DNA of 64,000 bases, from NCBI GenBank assembly GCA_023227945.1, contig JALOCC010000006.1:1-64000 (forward strand), in the 5' to 3' direction. Made by a program: the position numbers and the translations under genes. Shown here piece after piece: positions 61,761 to 64,000 of this stretch. The DNA is from Candidatus Omnitrophota bacterium (lineage in GTDB: Bacteria > Omnitrophota > Gorgyraeia > Duberdicusellales > 4484-171). Under the pieces are notes generated by a model. That model searched no databases. It was not told the origin of the DNA and saw nothing but the letters and a program-made list of their open reading frames with translations. Position 1 is the stretch's first letter; each line of letters starts with the position of its first letter.

Positions 61761-62143
61761 ACAGACCAAAGGCAACCCTTCGATTACGCTCAGGGCAAGA
61801 AGGCCAAAGGCCAAAGACCGGAATAAATAAAATATCACAGTTGAAGTTTGATGAGAAGGGGTTGATCCCGGCGATCATCCAGGATTATAAAAACGGTGAT
61901 GTATTGATGGTTGCTTACATGAATAAAGAGTCGCTAAAAATTACCCTTCGTGAAAAACGCACATGCTTTTATTCACGGTCGCGCAAAATGTTATGGAGGA
62001 AGGGCGAAACCAGCGGCCATGTTCAAAAAATAAAATCAATTTATTACGATTGCGATAAGGATGCCTTGCTGATTAAAGTTCAGCAAATTGGAGCAGCTTG
62101 TCATACTGGAGAGTGGAGTTGCTTCTATAGGAAAATGATTTAG
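61757..62143 (+). CDS. hisI: Phosphoribosyl-AMP cyclohydrolase
   Basis: Opens the purine ring in histidine synthesis. The core ([28 protein letters not shown], the metal residues [11 protein letters not shown] and CHTGEWSCF) is complete. It starts inside the hisF stop (ATATGA). The first 25 or so residues ([20 protein letters not shown]) are not part of the family and come from a repeat-like stretch (TLRLRSGQ type). No good internal start was seen, so the extension is probably translated. A fused hisE domain is absent. Confidence 0.9.
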   Translation: MNRPKATLRLRSGQEGQRPKTGINKISQLKFDEKGLIPAIIQDYKNGDVLMVAYMNKESLKITLREKRTCFYSRSRKMLWRKGETSGHVQKIKSIYYDCDKDALLIKVQQIGAACHTGEWSCFYRKMI

Positions 62144-62293
62144 ATACTTGTAACACGTCACAGGTAGCACGTAACACGTGATGAGGTCGCCCCAGAACCT
62201 GTTACCCGTTACCTGTTACGTCCACTCCAAGTGGACTCGCCTAAATGTTTTTATATGGTGGCGAGGATACGTGTTACAACACGGTGACTAGAT
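62144..62293. repeat. Intergenic repeat (GTAACACGT word)
   Basis: GTAACACG, GTTACCCG and CGTGTTACA words alternate, with a central GTCCACTCCAAGTGGAC hairpin. It fills the hisI-trpE spacer and ends at the trpE ATG, which lacks a clear ribosome site. Confidence 0.75.
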
Positions 62294-63775
62294 ATGCAAA
62301 TACATCCGTCTCCGAAAGATTTTGTTAAATTAGCGAAAAAGAATAATCTGATTGTTCTATCGCATAAATTCTATTCTGATTCGCTTACCCCGGTTTCTAT
62401 CTATCATAATCTTTCAAAGCAATTCAAGGAAGAAAGTTTTCTTCTTGAGTCAGTTGAAGGAGAAGAGAAGATTAGCCGTTTTTCTTTTATGGGTTTTATG
62501 CCCATAGGGGTATTTAAAAGTAGAAGCAAAGCAATCAGCATAAAAAATCAGAAAGAAACAACTTTTGAAACCGAAAAAAACCCGCTCTTTGAACTTAGAA
62601 AATTAATGCGTGAGTTTAAAGTGGCACCTAAAGAAAATTTACGTTTCTTTGGGGGATTTGTCGGCTACCTTGGTTATGACCTTGTAAGGTTTTATGAACC
62701 GATAGGCGGCAGGAAAAAAGATTCGCTAAATACTCCCGATACTTATCTCATCCTTCCGAAATTTCTGATAATTTTTGACCATCTTAAAAAGCAAATCGAA
62801 ATCCTTTCTTTTGTGAAGATAAACACAAAGCAAAACCTTAGAAGCTTATATGCTAAAGAGGTAAAAGTTATCGAAGGAATATTTAAAAAATTGCAAAATC
62901 CGGCAAGGCTAAAAACATTAACAATGTCCGGCGCGGCAAAGGCTAATCTTAAATCAAATTTAAGCAAGAAAGATTTTGTATCGATAGTTGAGAAAGCAAA
63001 AAAATACATAAGAGAGGGAGAAATAATACAAACGGTTCTTTCGCAAAGATTTTCAGTAGATTTTTCCGGCGACCCTTTCAACGTATACCGCTATTTGAGA
63101 ATACTTAATCCGTCGCCCTATATGTTTTATTTAAACTTCAAGGATTTAAAAATTGCCGGATCAAGCCCGGAAATGCTTTTGCGCTGCGAAAAAGGCATTT
63201 TAACGACACGGCCAATTGCCGGAACCCGTCCGAGGGGGAAAGATGAACTTGAAGAAAAGAAGTTTGAGAAGTCATTACTGGATGATCCCAAGGAACGCGC
63301 GGAGCATATAATGCTTGTTGACTTGGCACGAAATGATTTAGGCAGAGTCGCCGAAAGCGCCAGCGTTACCGTTCCGGTATTTATGACCATTGAACATTTC
63401 TCTCACGTGATGCACATAGTAAGCGAGACAAGGGCACAGCTTAAAAAAGGGAAAGATATATTTTCTGCATTCATCAGCTGTTTTCCGGCAGGGACAGTAA
63501 GCGGAGCGCCGAAGGTAAGGGCTATGCAGATAATAAATGAGCTTGAAGGCCGTGCGCGGGGAATATATGCAGGAAGCGTTGGATATTTTTCCTTCACAAA
63601 TAGCTTAGATACGTGTATAATAATAAGGACTATAATATTCAAGAACAGGAAAGCCTATATTCAGGCTGGAGCCGGTATAGTTATGGATTCAAAGCCTGAA
63701 AAAGAATATAAGGAAACGTTAAATAAAGCAAAAGCGCAAGTGTTAGCTGTTAGGCTGGCAAAAAGCTTAGTTTAA
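62294..63775 (+). CDS. trpE: Anthranilate synthase component I
   Basis: Makes anthranilate from chorismate with TrpG. The 493-residue protein has the tryptophan-feedback motif LLESVEG…SRFSF near residue 50, the chorismate-binding core (REGEIIQTVLSQRF, GSSPEMLLR, RPIAGTRPRG, DLARNDLGRVA) and the C-terminal QAGAGIVMDSKPEKEY. The LLES motif distinguishes TrpE from PabB. No trpG or other trp gene is in the window. The next gene begins 12 bases after the stop. Confidence 0.92.
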   Translation: MQIHPSPKDFVKLAKKNNLIVLSHKFYSDSLTPVSIYHNLSKQFKEESFLLESVEGEEKISRFSFMGFMPIGVFKSRSKAISIKNQKETTFETEKNPLFELRKLMREFKVAPKENLRFFGGFVGYLGYDLVRFYEPIGGRKKDSLNTPDTYLILPKFLIIFDHLKKQIEILSFVKINTKQNLRSLYAKEVKVIEGIFKKLQNPARLKTLTMSGAAKANLKSNLSKKDFVSIVEKAKKYIREGEIIQTVLSQRFSVDFSGDPFNVYRYLRILNPSPYMFYLNFKDLKIAGSSPEMLLRCEKGILTTRPIAGTRPRGKDELEEKKFEKSLLDDPKERAEHIMLVDLARNDLGRVAESASVTVPVFMTIEHFSHVMHIVSETRAQLKKGKDIFSAFISCFPAGTVSGAPKVRAMQIINELEGRARGIYAGSVGYFSFTNSLDTCIIIRTIIFKNRKAYIQAGAGIVMDSKPEKEYKETLNKAKAQVLAVRLAKSLV

Positions 63776-63787
63776 AAGGAGGAGACA

Positions 63788-64000
63788 ATGAAGAAGACAA
63801 TTTGTTTTTTTATAATTTTGTTTCAAGTATTTTTATTATCTTCTTATGCCGAGGTGAAAGCTGAAAGTAAAGAGGCTGCGGCGCAACCACAGCAGGCTGC
63901 TCCAATTACTGTCAGCCAGCCAGTTACGGAAGCCCCAGCAGTGGAAGAGGTTACTGCACCGGTAGAAGAAGTTACCGTACCGGTTGTAAAAAAAGAAGAA
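63788..64000 (+). CDS. Exported protein, cut by the right edge
   Basis: An AAAGGAGGAGA ribosome site precedes the ATG at 63788. The visible 71 codons encode a signal peptide (KKTICFFIILFQVFLLSSYA) and then a Pro/Val/Glu-rich linker (PVTEAPAVEEVTAPVEEV) still open at the end of the window. This kind of linker precedes envelope domains in many proteins; the domain itself is outside the window. Confidence 0.75.
   Translation, partial: MKKTICFFIILFQVFLLSSYAEVKAESKEAAAQPQQAAPITVSQPVTEAPAVEEVTAPVEEVTVPVVKKEE

Overview
The window is a moderately AT-rich bacterial chromosome segment with about 64 protein genes (all but one on the + strand, plus one minus-strand remnant) and one tRNA. No rRNA, CRISPR array, intact insertion sequence or intact prophage was seen. 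The gene mix is a nine-gene V/A-type ATPase operon, a B12-dependent (class II) ribonucleotide reductase, a Pta-AckA acetate branch, glycogen genes (glgC, glgP), a giant 2-hydroxyacyl-CoA dehydratase-type activase, DUF6485 and zf_Tbcl-like small zinc proteins, and very repeat-rich intergenic spacers. It suggests an anaerobic, fermentative, uncultured bacterium of the Omnitrophota/PVC neighbourhood. That placement is inference from gene content only.

Layout. 1-9805: a lipid cluster with PlsC (cut by the left edge), an alpha/beta hydrolase, a membrane hexapeptide acyltransferase, an acyl-ACP synthetase/acyltransferase fusion, a YnbA-like CDP-alcohol phosphatidyltransferase, a CdsA-like cytidylyltransferase, a TMPK-like/DAG-kinase-like fusion and a methyltransferase. 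It looks like an expanded relative of the uncharacterised E. coli ynbABC genes. 10038-23882: activase, response regulator, VanZ, NrdJ, RluA, an ECF sigma/anti-sigma pair, an NSS transporter with a tiny partner subunit, a beta-lactamase-fold protein and YggT. 24070-33826: V-ATPase operon (coiled-coil, C, I, K, F, E, A, B, D) ending in a universal stress protein. 34002-44370: PTS EIIA, glgC, nitroreductase, pta, ackA, panD, def, trxB, a flippase-like protein, NYN, MBL-fold protein and corA. 44394-48588: tRNA-Glu with a duplicated 3' end, a TPR protein and glgP.

48589-54009 is the accessory region. A tight three-gene cassette encodes a MazG-like pyrophosphohydrolase, an 814-residue nuclease/SF1 helicase/LexA-type peptidase fusion, and an SRA-like/HNH endonuclease. 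I read it as a candidate modification-dependent anti-phage system with a built-in S24 switch. It is followed by DUF4186 and by a two-gene nucleotidyltransferase cassette bracketed by the same short palindrome on both sides.

54092-64000: a chagasin-domain/serine hydrolase fusion, small secreted proteins, an RlpA-like lipoprotein, a site-2 protease, a LOG-family protein, then hisF, hisI, trpE and a secreted protein cut by the right edge.

A pervasive second layer is repetitive. Many spacers hold a 70-150 bp element in which one short word recurs in direct and inverted orientation. At least five families are present in more than one copy. Elements also reach into genes: an in-frame insertion sits inside hisF, a repeat-like extension precedes hisI, and repeat sequence forms protein ends or alternative starts elsewhere (5231, 22454, 18605, 32637).
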